Assembly: GCF_003473485.1 (NCBI RefSeq)
Contig: NC_053045.1
Location: 26,076,494 to 26,140,493, forward strand
Direction of reading: 5' to 3'
DNA: 64,000 bases
Source: Medicago truncatula
Lineage: Eukaryota > Streptophyta > Magnoliopsida > Fabales > Fabaceae
Part shown: positions 12,261 through 23,115 of the stretch, one piece after another
Layout of the letters: each line of letters opens with the position of its first letter
Position numbering within the stretch: position 1 is the stretch's first letter
Translations under genes and position numbers: made by a program
The notes under the pieces: model-generated
What the model was told of the DNA's origin: nothing
Database searches by the model: none
Seen by the model: the letters and a program-made list of their open reading frames with translations, nothing else

Positions 12261-13832
12261 AATAAGTGTTGCATATTATATGAGTTTCCTTAGTGGTTCA
12301 AACTCCGGCATGGCCTTGTGAGGCAAAATGATTGAATGTCATATCTGCCAAAGTAACCAAGGAGAGAAGAGGTTGAAACATAGTAACATACCATTGATTA
12401 TTTGGAAAGCAATGCCATAATGTTGTCTCAACAGATTTTACAAATTGAGGATGTGATTGACACTTTATTTCCCTCTCTGTAATATATTAGCTTTTGAATT
12501 ATTTAATGTTTATCATGTAGTACTAGGAAGAATCCTTCCATTCAGTAAATTTAGTCATTGCCATACCCTAATTTTAATGCTTGTAGTTGTAACATTCACT
12601 CCGGTAGCCAAGGTTTGTGGAATCATTTCTGAATTTTTCATCTACTGCTGCACGGAAACGCGTTATGTATCTAATTTACACTTATTTGTTTTCAGCACAC
12701 ATATGAAGCTTTACTAATTAAGAACCTAATTCTAAATGGATGTCAAGGTCAATGTCACATGATTGATTAAATCATTTGTCATCTCATCACAGTATCTTTT
12801 TTTTTTTGAAGGAATCTCATCACATTATCCATACCATAATTTAAGGGAATATCTAAAGGTCATATATTTTTCTTTAGAAATTTGTCCTTGATCCAAATAT
12901 TTTCAAATTTAAAGTTAAACCTTTATCTTATGTTTTTTTTTTTAAGCTAAACCTTTATCTATATCTATGTTATATAAAGGAGGAGCAAAATGGATTCTCT
13001 CCTTCCAATCACTCTCTCCTTCTCCCTCATTCCAAAATATGTGTCTATTTCTCTCTTGATCTTCTTTTCTTATCCAAATTCTAAAAATATGGTAATTAAA
13101 ATAAGGGGATAGTAGATGCTGAAAATATGGTAACTAAAGCTTAACTTTGGTCATAGTCGAGGCTGACTATGTCTCCATTCAAGAAAAGCAGAGAGCCACC
13201 ACTAACCTGTATAGCAGAGTGACATACACTTGATAGTTTTGTTAAAGAAATTTTTGTATCACTAAGTGTAGTTCGAACATTCTCTTCAAGAGTATGTTGT
13301 CTAACAAATCATTGCTTTCCAAGTTTACACTTGAGAAAAGTATTTACTAAGTGCATAAACAAATTTTAAAAAAAGGGGTCACAAAATCAAACATCTCTTT
13401 TAACCATTACAAAGAGACAAATAAAACAATTGAAAGATAACATTTATATATATTTTTCTTTTGATCTATGTAATTATGTTTAGTTTTGTATTTATATATA
13501 ATTTTTTTTTAAGGACTGCAATAAAAAAATAAAAAAATTACTACACTCTCCATCTTAAATTATATGTCATTATAAATAAATGTAGTTTGATAGTACAAAA
13601 GTTATAATAAATCATTAATGTCAATTTTCTAATACCTTTACAATTTACTACTTTCTCTTTTTACAATATTTTCAACTTATCTTTCTTAAACTATATGAAC
13701 GATATTTTTATAAAATAATTCATAATTCTATTTTTCCATACAAAATTATCTATGTTTCTTAATGTGAAATTTTAAATAAGTTAGCCTAACTGAAATCAAT
13801 TTTTCCGAAAACAAATCACTCAATCAATTTTT
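12261..13832. other. Intergenic spacer downstream of OEP61
   Basis: The first few hundred bases probably hold the OEP61 3' untranslated region. I could not identify the poly(A) site. An 86-codon frame at 12457-12717 has no family features. The rest is AT-rich and I see no gene, RNA or clear repeat in it. Confidence 0.5.
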
Positions 13833-13965
13833 CACTACTACAGAAATGACATTTCACATCGGTTGAAATCAACTTTTAACATCGGGTGCCAACCGATGTA
13901 CCTAAAGGTGATGTTGTATGTTCACACCTTTTCCCATCGGTATCTACCCGATTTGGTAAGTAATT
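13833..13965 (+). mobile_element. CACTA-type transposon end, fragment
   Basis: The block starts CACTACTACAGAAATGAC, a typical CACTA/En-Spm terminus. It contains subterminal ACATCGG and CCGATGT units in both orientations (CATCGGTTG, CAACCGATG, CATCGGTAT). No matching second end is seen downstream before other elements take over, so this is a fragment. Confidence 0.5.
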
Positions 13966-13977
13966 TTACCCTTGAAG

Positions 13978-15412
13978 TTAGGGATGTTTGCAGTGCGATT
14001 TGATTTAGTTTTGATGCTAAAATGCATCCTGACACCAGATAAAAGATATGTAGTTTGATTTGGTTTTGTTTTGTTGGCTTTTAAAATAAAAAACGAATCA
14101 AACCAAATCGACGTGGTTTGGGTTGATTAAGTTGTTGTGGTTTTTTGCGACATTAAAATCAAATTAAAAGTTAAAACAACTTATTTTTCGCAGTTTCAAA
14201 ATCCATCGAACATTGCAATTTCATTTTCATCCATCAATGTTCTTATCAACATAAACCAAATTAAAAACATGCATAAAAAGGTAAGAGTAAATTACACTCC
14301 CCTCCCTTTAAAGATGCTTGAATTACACTCCCCTCCCCTCTTATGTTAAAATATACACTCCCCTCCCCTCTTATTCAAAACATATTAGGAAAAATTTCAC
14401 TCCCTTCCATTAATAGAAGCTTGAATTACATTCCCCTCCCCTCTTAAGTCAAAATCTACACTTTACTCCCACAATAATTTTTTTATTTCTAATAATCTAG
14501 CAAAAAAAAAATAAAAATCGAACACACTTTGAGAAAAATAATATTGCGGGTCTATTTTATTATTATCAAAATTTGAATACATATTTTTCGCTATTTTTTA
14601 TTCACAATTTATTAACATATAGTTTTAAACCCTATTATAAAATATGAAACAACCAAAAATAAAATTAAAATATGTAAAAAATTACTAAAGACAATAAAGT
14701 ATGGTTGCTTAAAAGTTAATTTTATACTCTAAATTATAAAATTAATAGTAAAATATTTAAATTTAATTATCATTGACACTTAAATATAAATTAATTAATT
14801 TATTTAATTTAATGATGGTTCAAAATTGGTATATAATATAAAAATATTTATTTATCTTAAAATAGATTAAAGTTTAGTGTACATTTAATTATTAAGGGTG
14901 AGAATTATAATTCAAGCATCTTATAGGCGAGGGGAGTATAAATTTTATTTTTCAAGGGAGGAAGGTGTATATTTTAACATAAAAGGGGAGGGGAGTGTAA
15001 TTTACTCAAAAAGTAAACATCTTCGATAAGAAATGCAAAATACAAAAAATTTTGTCATTATCTAAAAGTTTTCATTGCATATCAATGATTTAAGATATAT
15101 ACATTTTTAAAATAAAAAGTAAAGAATAAACTTAACAAAAGAAAAACACATGCCATTCCATGAAGGATCTCATTGAGCTTCTATGAGTGTTGGGTTGGAT
15201 GACATAAGTTTAGTCGATACTTCCCTTAAGTTGCGGTTTGATTTGGTTTGATTGTTAAATTAAAACAAAAGTCGTAAATATAATCAAACCGAACTGTTGA
15301 GTCAAAAAAATGGTTCAAATACATTTGAAACAAACACGGTTTTTTTGCTGTTTCGATTTATGTTAGTTCGGTTTAAAGTTTTTTTATTAGGTCGGTTCTA
15401 TTTCAACAACCT
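13978..15412. mobile_element. hAT-like non-autonomous element, split by another insertion
   Basis: Both flanks share repeated GTTTGATTTGGTTT and AATCAAACC motifs in opposite orientations (about 13995-14115 and 15225-15370). The edges read TAGGGATGTTTG and CAACAACCTATA, only loosely inverted. The layout suggests one old repeat opened by the insertion at 14285-15007. Family and limits are tentative. Confidence 0.3.
14285..15007. mobile_element. TIR element, copy 1 (MULE-like MITE)
   Basis: The ends are GAGTAAATTACACTCCCCTC at the left and its inverse at the right (GAGGGGAGTGTAATTTACTC). Several inner inverted units such as TTATGTTAAAATATACAC are present. The flanking nonamers AAAAGGTAA and AAAAAGTAA match at 8 of 9 positions, compatible with a 9-bp target duplication. 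No coding capacity is seen. A related copy lies at 21045-21797. Confidence 0.6.
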
Positions 15413-15726
15413 ATAATATTTCTTATAAGAAAACAACAATGGGATGAATCCTTTCCTAAGAAGTTAAAAGGAAAAAAATTAAAAAAATTAAAAAAAATGA
15501 CAGTTATTCAGATTATTATCCTTAATAGTATGATTATGAAACGCATACACCACACAAAACCTTCTCTCTCCCTCTCAAAGTGCAAATCCGTTACGATATT
15601 TGCCTAAACAGTCGCTCTTGATAATTCATCTCCATATATTATTCCTTTTCTTATCTTTTTCCAAAATCTCTCTTCATTTTTTTCCCTTCTTATTCATTCT
15701 TCTTCCAAAATCATGCACAACAACAA

Positions 15727-16185
15727 ATGACGACGACGAAGACAAGCCATGCTCTCACTCATTCACGCACAACGCCGCGTGGTAAAAGACGCGGCGTTGG
15801 CGAAACAGCAGGCAGCGCAGCAGCAGAATGCGCTGCCGTATGCTGTTGCTGTCCATGCACGGTTGTCCACGTCGTCGTACTCGCAGTCTACTCCGTCCCG
15901 ATCGCGCTTTTCAGAAAAGCCGTACATCGAAGACGACGTAGGTTAATGAAAAACAACAACGTTAACGTGAAGAAAAACAACGTTAATAACGACGTGGTTT
16001 TGTTGCAGTCGCAGAGATCAAGCAGTTTTTGTGGGAATGATATGAAGATTGATTCGTTGGAAGAGCATTTCGTGAAGGAACGTGCGGCGGAGGAGAAATC
16101 GGAGGAGGTTGCGTTGGAGAAGGAGATGTGGGCACGGTTTGCGGGAACCGGGTTTTGGAGAAGTGATTCTCAACGTCAACCGTGA
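15727..16185 (+). CDS. Small Cys-rich plant protein of unknown function (152 aa)
   Basis: A single intronless frame encodes 152 residues. The centre carries the pattern GETAGSAAAECAAVCCCCPC followed by TVVHVVVLAVYSVPIALFRK and a basic run (RRRRRL). The C-terminus is acidic, then LEKEMWARFAGTGFWRSDSQ. I recognise the AECAAVCCC...VVxLxVLAVYxVP plus basic tract plus WxRFxGTGFWRS layout from an uncharacterised plant family of small proteins. The Cys cluster and short hydrophobic stretch suggest lipidation or membrane contact, but that is inference. Basic and acidic halves are separated by an Asn-rich linker. The start at 15727 is the first ATG in frame, after a CT-rich leader (15560-15700). GC content is clearly higher than in the surroundings. 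The function is unknown. Confidence 0.75.
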   Translation: MTTTKTSHALTHSRTTPRGKRRGVGETAGSAAAECAAVCCCCPCTVVHVVVLAVYSVPIALFRKAVHRRRRRLMKNNNVNVKKNNVNNDVVLLQSQRSSSFCGNDMKIDSLEEHFVKERAAEEKSEEVALEKEMWARFAGTGFWRSDSQRQP

Positions 16186-16807
16186 GTTAGTTGAACCGGT
16201 GAACCAAACCGAACCGGTGAAACTGTTGTATATAAAAAGGATCGGTTATTTCGGCAGAAGATGCGTTCGTTGATTAAGGCAAATGCAACGTGTTGATGGT
16301 TGCGGAAATATCTAGAGTTTGTTTATTTAGATTAATAATATAATGTATTTTTGTGTTTTTTAAATAATTATTAGTTTTTGGAAATGAATGTATATATTTT
16401 TTCTATTATTATATTATTATGTAAAATTTTGGAATGTAGTGCAACATTCTCATGATGCTTGATTGTCAATTTTTGTGTTTGGATCATTGCATAATTTTGG
16501 TCGACATGGAAGAACTGTTGAATTGATATATGTTGATTGGTGTGGAACTTTTTTTTTTATTTTTTTATTTTTTTTATTTTTTTTTTATGAATTGATTGGT
16601 GGTACTAGTGCAAGGTTGATTACAGTGGAAATATAATGAAATAACACCCACTTTATTTTCAAAGATACAACTTACATAAATTCGTATACATAGAGATATC
16701 ACAACTAGCTAGTGGGAAATATCAATTATTTGGTTTCTATGACCTAAAATCAGATACCTTAAAAGCTACTGCAATTAAAATGTTTGAAGCATTCAAACAT
16801 TATTCCC
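16186..16807. other. Convergent intergenic spacer
   Basis: This lies between the ends of two convergent genes and must hold both 3' untranslated regions. It is AT-rich with a T-rich low-complexity run near 16549-16590. I see nothing else in it. Confidence 0.6.
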
Positions 16808-18202
16808 TTAATATTTCTCAATGAATTGCTTGATGACCAACATCAATTCTTTTGATGGTTCTGAATTTGGATCAATAGTGAAGAACCCATGCTGTTGTCC
16901 TTCAAATTCTACATACTCTATATTTTTACCCCAATTCTTAAGCCTTCTTGCATAATCCTCTGTCCTATCTTTAAGCAAATCATTTTCTCCAACCACCACA
17001 AGAATTGGGTCAAGATCAATTTCCTCAAGACTCTTACTTCTTGGTCCAAATGGATTCACAAGTGGGTGATCAGTATCTTCTCCAATGGGTATAGAAAGCC
17101 TCCAATACCTGTTCAATATTAAGGCATAATAACAAATCAATGTTCTATTCTATACACACTATAAGTTTGACATTAATTTTATATTGTTTACTTCCTTTAT
17201 GGTACTCATACTTTAAATTGACGGCGTGTTTGATATCTGACACATATCGTTCAATACTACTACACATGATTTGATTCAATCACTTCAAAAAATTAAATTA
17301 TTATTGGTGTCGGATATGACATGTCTTGGTGTCGGATATGTAAACACGACACCTGTGCATGATTACGTCTAATCATGTCATTTTATTTTAAATTGTTTAG
17401 TACCAGTACCATGTCCGATGTTTGTGTCTGAGTTTGTAATTCATTGCTCATAACTAAATGATTATAAAATATTAATAGATGTTTTTGCTTGGATAATGTA
17501 AAATATTTGGTATGCAAAGTGAAGATAGGAAATCAAATTACAGAACCTGTCAATATATTCCAAGTTGAGAAAAGCATCAACCGGTCCTTCAGCTTCTGAC
17601 TTGGTCCTCACGGTTCCACCAATAAACGGTGCCAACAAAACATAACCCCTAACCCGAACCGGTGCCAACTCAACCGAACCAAACCCAAGCCGAACCGCCA
17701 AATTATGAGCTATATTACCACCAGCCGAGTCACCCGAAATAAAAACCCGGTTAAAATCAGCCACATGGCTCAACCAAGGATCCATCTCACTCTTCAAAGC
17801 TTCTTCTTGAAGCCACTTAACAGCCATGAAACCATCTTCAATAGCACATGGAAGCCTATTCTCCGGTGCAAGTCGATAGTCAGGCGCAACAACTACTGCT
17901 TCAAGCTCAGAAGCGAGCTTGAAGCAGTAGTTTTGACAATTTGGCCATGTTCGTGATCCGATGCAGAAGCCGCCACCGTGAATGTAGTAAAAGATTGGTA
18001 GCTTTTTGGAGGGTGATGAGTTAGCTGGCTTATAGAGTCGAAGGTGAAGATTGTGTGTTGAGGAGAAAACAACATCTTTCCATAAAACAGTACCGCTGTC
18101 TTGAACTGTGATGTTGAAAGCTGGGTTTAAGGTTCGAACTATGGAACCGTCGTTATAGACATGAAGAACACCACGACACTCGTCAACTATAGTTTTTGAC
18201 AT
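16808..18202 (-). CDS. CXE15: CXE15-like carboxylesterase (alpha/beta hydrolase)
   Basis: The enzyme is an alpha/beta hydrolase of the plant carboxylesterase (GID1-like) family. Exon 1 is 18202-17547 and exon 2 is 17108-16808, joined in phase (GAC AG/G TAT) for 318 aa, the normal family length. Visible landmarks are the oxyanion-hole HGGGF (in IFYYIHGGGFCIGSRTWPNC), the nucleophile GDSAGGN, an acid residue near GENDLLKDR and the catalytic His in GQQHGFF, so the triad is intact. The stretch SRTWPNCQNY and the N-terminus DECRGVLHVYNDGSI point to the CXE15 clade. From memory, Arabidopsis CXE15 hydrolyses strigolactones; applying that here is inference. The start fits the family N-terminus and is preceded by a GA/CT-rich leader around 18210-18300. 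The intron contains a GTGTCGG-type repeat. Confidence 0.9.
17216..17440. repeat. GTGTCGG-type dispersed repeat in CXE15 intron
   Basis: The segment contains TTGGTGTCGGATATG twice plus inverted forms (ACACGACACC, CATGTCCGATG). Similar GACACCG/CGGTGTC-rich stretches occur near 24.6, 26.5 and 40.5 kb, so this is a dispersed family, probably MITE-like. Confidence 0.45.
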
Positions 18203-18487
18203 TTTTTAGAAGCAAAGAAAATATGATTAATGAAAATCACTAAGGTTTTGGTGAGTGTGTGAGAGAGTGAAAGAGAGAGAGAGAGTTAATTTAAAGTTTG
18301 GAATATAAAGAGAAAATGAATGAATGTAGTTGATAGATTATTATCGTGAAGGAATTGTTATGCTATAGTGGCGTTTTGTGGAAGTAGTTTCTTTGCAGAC
18401 GTGTTTGCAATGTAAGACAAACACGACGATTACCAGCCCAGAAAAAAACGACACGGGGAAGGGACCAAAAGGGGCGTGGAGAACCAA

Positions 18488-19498
18488 AGAGTGTCTTTGG
18501 ATGATGCAATGTTTCGGGCGAATTCAAATATTTTTGAATGAATTCTATTGAATAATAATATAAAGAATTTTTAAAATGATGAAAATTTATGAAATATTTT
18601 GTTCAAATTGAATTTAGAGAATTTTAAATTTGGATGGGGGAATGTTTTGTGGGAATTCAAATACTTTGAGGTGAATTTCATTGTTTGGATAATAATTTGA
18701 AGAATTTTCAAAATTATGGAAATTTACGAAGTATTTTGTTAAAGTTAAATTTAGAGAATTTCAAATGACAACTAAAAGTTAAGAATTTCAAAATTCTTCA
18801 TTGTTATAATTTTTCAAATTTTTCATTTTGGTCCTCAAATTTTCCAAAAGTTTCAATTAAACCCCTATAAATTTCCAAAAAACTGTAAATTGACCCCTCA
18901 ATTTTTTCAAAAATTATAATTTGACCCCTTAATTTTTTTGAAATTTACAAATTGATCCCTGCCCAAAAAAATTAATTTATAAAATTTGCCCAAAAATGAT
19001 GACAATGAAATATTTTATCAATTTTTCCAAACAAAAGTATTGTGAAATGAAAGTAATTTAATTGAATCATTTAAATTACCCTAAATTCTAAATTCTTTAA
19101 AAGTTAAGAATTTCAAAATTTTTCATTCTTATAATTTTTCAAATTTTGCATTTTGGTCCTCAAATTTTCAAATTGACCCAAATAAATTTACAAAAAATTG
19201 CAATTTGACCCCTAATATTTTTTCGAAATTACAAATGTACCCTTAACTTATTCTAAATTATAATATTGACTCCTGAAACTTTTTGAAATTACAAATTGAC
19301 CCTTAATTTCAATTTTCAAATTTGGCCCCAAAAAATTAAATTTATAAAAGTTGCCCAAAAATGATGACAATGAAATTTTTTATTATTCCATCCAAACAAG
19401 AATATTTAGAAATGAAGTCAATTTAATTGAATAATTTGAATTGCTTAGAATTCTAAATTCTTCAAAAAAAATTCAATTACCTCATCCAAACACACTCT
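18488..19498. mobile_element. TIR element with internally duplicated AT-rich core
   Basis: The left end AGAGTGTCTTTGGATGATG and the right end CCTCATCCAAACACACTCT are inverted matches. The core consists of repeated units: a GAATTCAAATA-type unit occurs twice (about 18519 and 18650), and a larger unit with TTTTGGTCCTCAAATTTTC and AATTTGACCCC occurs twice (about 18770-19080 and 19095-19440). It is non-coding. The class is uncertain because no convincing target duplication is seen. Confidence 0.5.
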
Positions 19499-19612
19499 AA
19501 GGATTTCGCTTGGGTGTCATTAGTCTTTCGTGTTTTTGGTATCTTTAGTGTATTTAACATTTAAAATAATTAAAATGATAAATAATGATTTGTTAATAGA
19601 GAGATATGAACA

Positions 19613-19699
19613 TGTCCTCGTGAGCATAGCTCAGTTGGTATGGATAATGCATAATATATGCTAGGTTCATGGTTCAAATTCCGGCCACCACAAAAAAAA
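19613..19699 (+). repeat. tRNA-derived SINE, first of a pair
   Basis: It reads TAGCTCAGTTGGTATGG (box A), then TGGTTCAAATTCC (box B), then CCACC and an A tail. The 9-mer ATATGAACA lies on both sides (19604-19612 and 19700-19708), a target-site duplication. Confidence 0.75.
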
Positions 19700-19708
19700 A
19701 TATGAACA

Positions 19709-19801
19709 GTCATCGTAAGTTTAGCTCAGTTGGTAGATATGATGCATAATAAATGCAAAGTGCATGGTTCAAACCCCAGCAACCACAAAAACAAAAAAGA
19801 G
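19709..19801 (+). repeat. tRNA-derived SINE, second of a pair
   Basis: It reads TTAGCTCAGTTGGTAGATA (box A), TGGTTCAAACCCC (box B), and then an A-rich tail. It is flanked by ATATGAACA at 19700-19708 and again at 19802-19810. It differs from its neighbour at many positions, so it is not a recent tandem copy. Confidence 0.75.
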
Positions 19802-19810
19802 ATATGAACA

Positions 19811-20227
19811 AAAACACGAAAGATTAATAATCCCATATGAAATCCAAATAATGAGGCAAATGAAAAATGAGAAAAATTTGAGGAGTAAAAAGATGACTAT
19901 TATTCTAAACTATATTTGATCATAAAACTGTTTGTGAGGTGAGAATTAACCTCAATTATAAATATATTGTAAGATTATCTCATATCTGATGCGTGACTTT
20001 TATCGAAGATCGGATAAAATACTTTATCCTATATATAAGAAAATGGATTAAACTTTTACAAAATTCTATTTCATTAGACAACAAAGGGTATTTCAAATCC
20101 AATCAGAAAAATTAAAAGATTTCTGCGTATCCTCCGTGAATATATATCATTCCCCCGATATTACTTCAAAGTATCCTCTCTTCAAAGTACGTCGTCTTCA
20201 AAGTACGTCCGTCAACAAATTATAATG
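19811..20227. other. Intergenic, nothing recognised
   Basis: AT-rich sequence with no gene, RNA or repeat that I can support. Confidence 0.5.
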
Positions 20228-20438
20228 AGAGTTTAAATACTCTTTTAGTCCTTTAACTTATATAATTAGGTCCCTTAATTTTATTTAAGGTATCAGTTTG
20301 GTCATTTCTATTTATTTAATTCAAAAAAACGTTATATTTTGGTCCCTTAATTTATATAATTAGTATTAGTTTGGTCCCTTAACTTATTTAATTAATATTA
20401 ATTTGATCTTAAACTTAATATAAAAGAGCATTTAAGCC
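20228..20438. mobile_element. Short MITE-like inverted-ended repeat
   Basis: The left end GAGTTTAAATACTCTTTT and the right end AAAAGAGCATTTAAGCC are inverted matches. The interior contains repeated TTTGGTCCCTTAA-type units. The length is about 210 bp and it is non-coding. Confidence 0.4.
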
Positions 20439-20956
20439 TATAAAGAACACACTATAAAATTTGAAGAGTACTTGGTCAATTTTTTTAAAGAATACGGTAG
20501 TCTTTATTTAACTTTGGCTGACGCAAGCAAAGTATTATGGAAAAAACAAAAGAGACGTCCATTCTTAAAAAAAGTTGCACCTTTGGGTAAAAAAAAACAA
20601 AGAAATTAAACCTAATCATTTTTTTTTTTTTCTTCAGAGAATCTAATCATAAATATATACAAAACAAGTAAGACGTCCATTCCCGCAATAGTTTAAGAAA
20701 TACATTAAATAATATAATAAACTGCTTAATGTTTCCGGACGAAAATTAGTCACTATAAACCGCAATGAAGTTTTCGTACTAGTATCATAGTAAACAAAAA
20801 AAAACAACCTTAATTTATTAATTTTTTAAAAAATAATTCTCTCTCAAAGATAATTCTTTCAAAAATAAGTTAACCCATGTGATGTTATATTATTCATTTC
20901 ACTTTTTATATTTAAATGAATTTCTTTCGACTTTCTCTTGTAAATAAACAAATATC
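20439..20956. other. Intergenic, nothing recognised
   Basis: AT-rich with A-rich runs. I see no gene or repeat that I can support. Confidence 0.5.
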
Positions 20957-21044
20957 CGTCCTCGTGAACTTAGCTCAGTTGGTATGAACCTTGCATAATA
21001 TATGCAAGGTCTGGGGTTCAAACCCCGACCACCACAAAAAAAAA
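20957..21044 (+). repeat. tRNA-derived SINE
   Basis: It has TTAGCTCAGTTGGTATGAAC (box A) and GGGGTTCAAACCCCGACC (box B), then CACC and an A run. It is the same family as the pair at 19.6-19.8 kb. The next element starts inside its A tail. Confidence 0.75.
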
Positions 21045-21797
21045 AGTAAATTACACTCTCCTCCCCTCAAATATGTTTGAATTACACTTCTCTCTCCTCT
21101 TATGTTAAAATATACATTCCCCTCGCCTCTTATTCAAAACATATTAGAAAACTTTTCACTCCCCTCCCCTAAGAGAAGCTTGAATTACATTCCCCTCCCC
21201 CTTATGTTAAAATCTACACTTTACTCCCTCAATATTTATTTTTTATTTCAAATAATCTAGAAAAATAATAATAATCTAACACATTTCGAAAAAAAATAGT
21301 ATTACAGGTCTATTTTAATAGAATAAAAAATTAAATATATATTTTTCGCTATTTTTTATTCACAATTTCATTAACATGTAGTTTTAAACCCTATTATAAA
21401 ACATGAAACAACCAAAAATAAAATCAAAATATGTGAAAAATTACTAAAGACAATAAAACATGATTATTTAAAAGTTAATTTTATACTCTAAATTATCAAA
21501 TCAATAGCAAAATATTTAAATTTAATTATCATTGACAATTAAATTGTAAATAAACGAATTTTTTTTTTAAATGATGGTTCAAAATTATTATATATCATAA
21601 AAATATTTTGTTTGTGTTAAAATAGATTAAAGTGTAGTGCATATTTAATTATTAAGGGAAATGGCTGTAATTCAAGCATCTTATAAGGGAGGGGATTGTA
21701 AATTTTATTTTTCAAGGGAGGGTAGTGTATATTTTAACATAAAAGGAGAGGAGAGTGTAATTCAAGCATCTTTGAGGGGAGGGGAGTGTAATTTACT
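21045..21797. mobile_element. TIR element, copy 2 (related to 14285-15007)
   Basis: The ends AGTAAATTACACTC and GAGTGTAATTTACTC are inverted. The interior shares long stretches with copy 1, such as TTTTAAACCCTATTATAAAA and ATTCAAAACATATTAG. It sits in the A tail of a SINE, so any target duplication is hidden in poly(A). It is non-coding. Confidence 0.6.
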
Positions 21798-22101
21798 CAA
21801 TAAAAAAACGAATATCTAAAATTTATATTGTAATCATTATAAAATATTTTGAATAATTTATAACCAAAATTGTCTTATAAATATTCGAAACTATATTTAG
21901 TATTTCTTATCACCATTTTGATGATTCATATAGACAAATCCATATGCGTATTTTACTTTTTAAAGACTAATCTATATGCTAATCAAAAAAGAAATGTGCT
22001 TTGAATTTACCATTTTGCTCCTATAAGGGGCAATTTGGTAATCTACTAATTGGTTGAGTTTTTTTTTTAACAATGTCTATGAATTTCCATTTTTTCCCCT
22101 A

Positions 22102-22823
22102 ACCAATTTTTTTTAATTATTATCTAATTTTTATATTTTTAATAACTTTTAATTATTTTCCAATTTTTATATTTTTAACTATTTTTCAATTTTTTCTCCC
22201 AAATTCAGTTGCTTCTACATTGCCGTTGTGGGAGATTAAGGTATCGTTTGACCCGACTTTTTTCAAACTTCTCTACATTTTTAAGGAGAAGTTAGGCCAA
22301 ACACAATATCAATTAAGTACTTACTAAAAAAAGTACTTTTTTTGAACGCATAAAATTGAATGGAATGAGCTTTGACCAGAAGCTGTTGAATGTTACTTTA
22401 AAAAACTACTTCTCGACAATTTATTTCACAAACACTTCTTTTCAACTCACGCCAGGAACCTTTTTTTATTTTTTAATATTATATTTCAATATGTTTTTTT
22501 TTCATTTAACTTTATTTTTTTGAACCGTTCCATTTAATTTTTTAAGGAGGTTCCATTTAATTTTATCTTTTTTTCAAAGAATTTTTTTTTTTTTTTATCA
22601 CTTATATATTTAATTTCAATATCTTTTAATCATCATAACCTCACAAATATTTTATTCACGCTGTCATTTAATGATTTCAAATATTTTTATTTCCTTTCTT
22701 CAACCTCGCGAATACACACACACACATATTAACGTTGAGTAATATTTTATGTTCGTGTGTCTGTTTTTTTTGTTACGCTAATGTATATAATTTCTTTAGT
22801 GTTGCTTCGTTGAGTGCTACCTC
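22102..22823. repeat. 722-bp tandem duplication, copy A
   Basis: Copy A runs from ACCAATTTTTTTTAATTA to TGAGTGCTACCTC. Its neighbour (22824 onward) repeats it head to tail with moderate divergence, including CCCAAATTCAGTTGCTTCTA, TTAAGGAGAAGTTAGGCCAA and TTCACGCTGTCATTTAA. It is non-coding and of unknown origin. Confidence 0.75.
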
Positions 22824-23115
22824 ACCAATTTTTTTTAACTACTTTCCAATTTTTATATTTTTAAAAACTTTTAACTATTTTATAATTTTTTATTTTTAAC
22901 TATTTTCCAATTTTTTTTCTCCCAAATTCAGTTGCTTCTACACTGCCGTGGTGGACGAATAAGATACCGTTTGACCCTTTTTTTTTTCCAACTTCTCTAC
23001 ATTTTTAAGGAGAAGTTAGGCCAAATACAATATCAATTAAGTACTTACTAAAAAATGCACTTTTTTTAATACATAAAATTGAATAGAATGAGCTTTGGCC
23101 AAAAGTTGTTGAATA

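Noticed and set aside
22102-23115. Pair of long terminal repeats
   Set aside because: The two copies are directly adjacent with no internal domain or primer-binding site and no TG...CA ends, so a tandem duplication explains them better.
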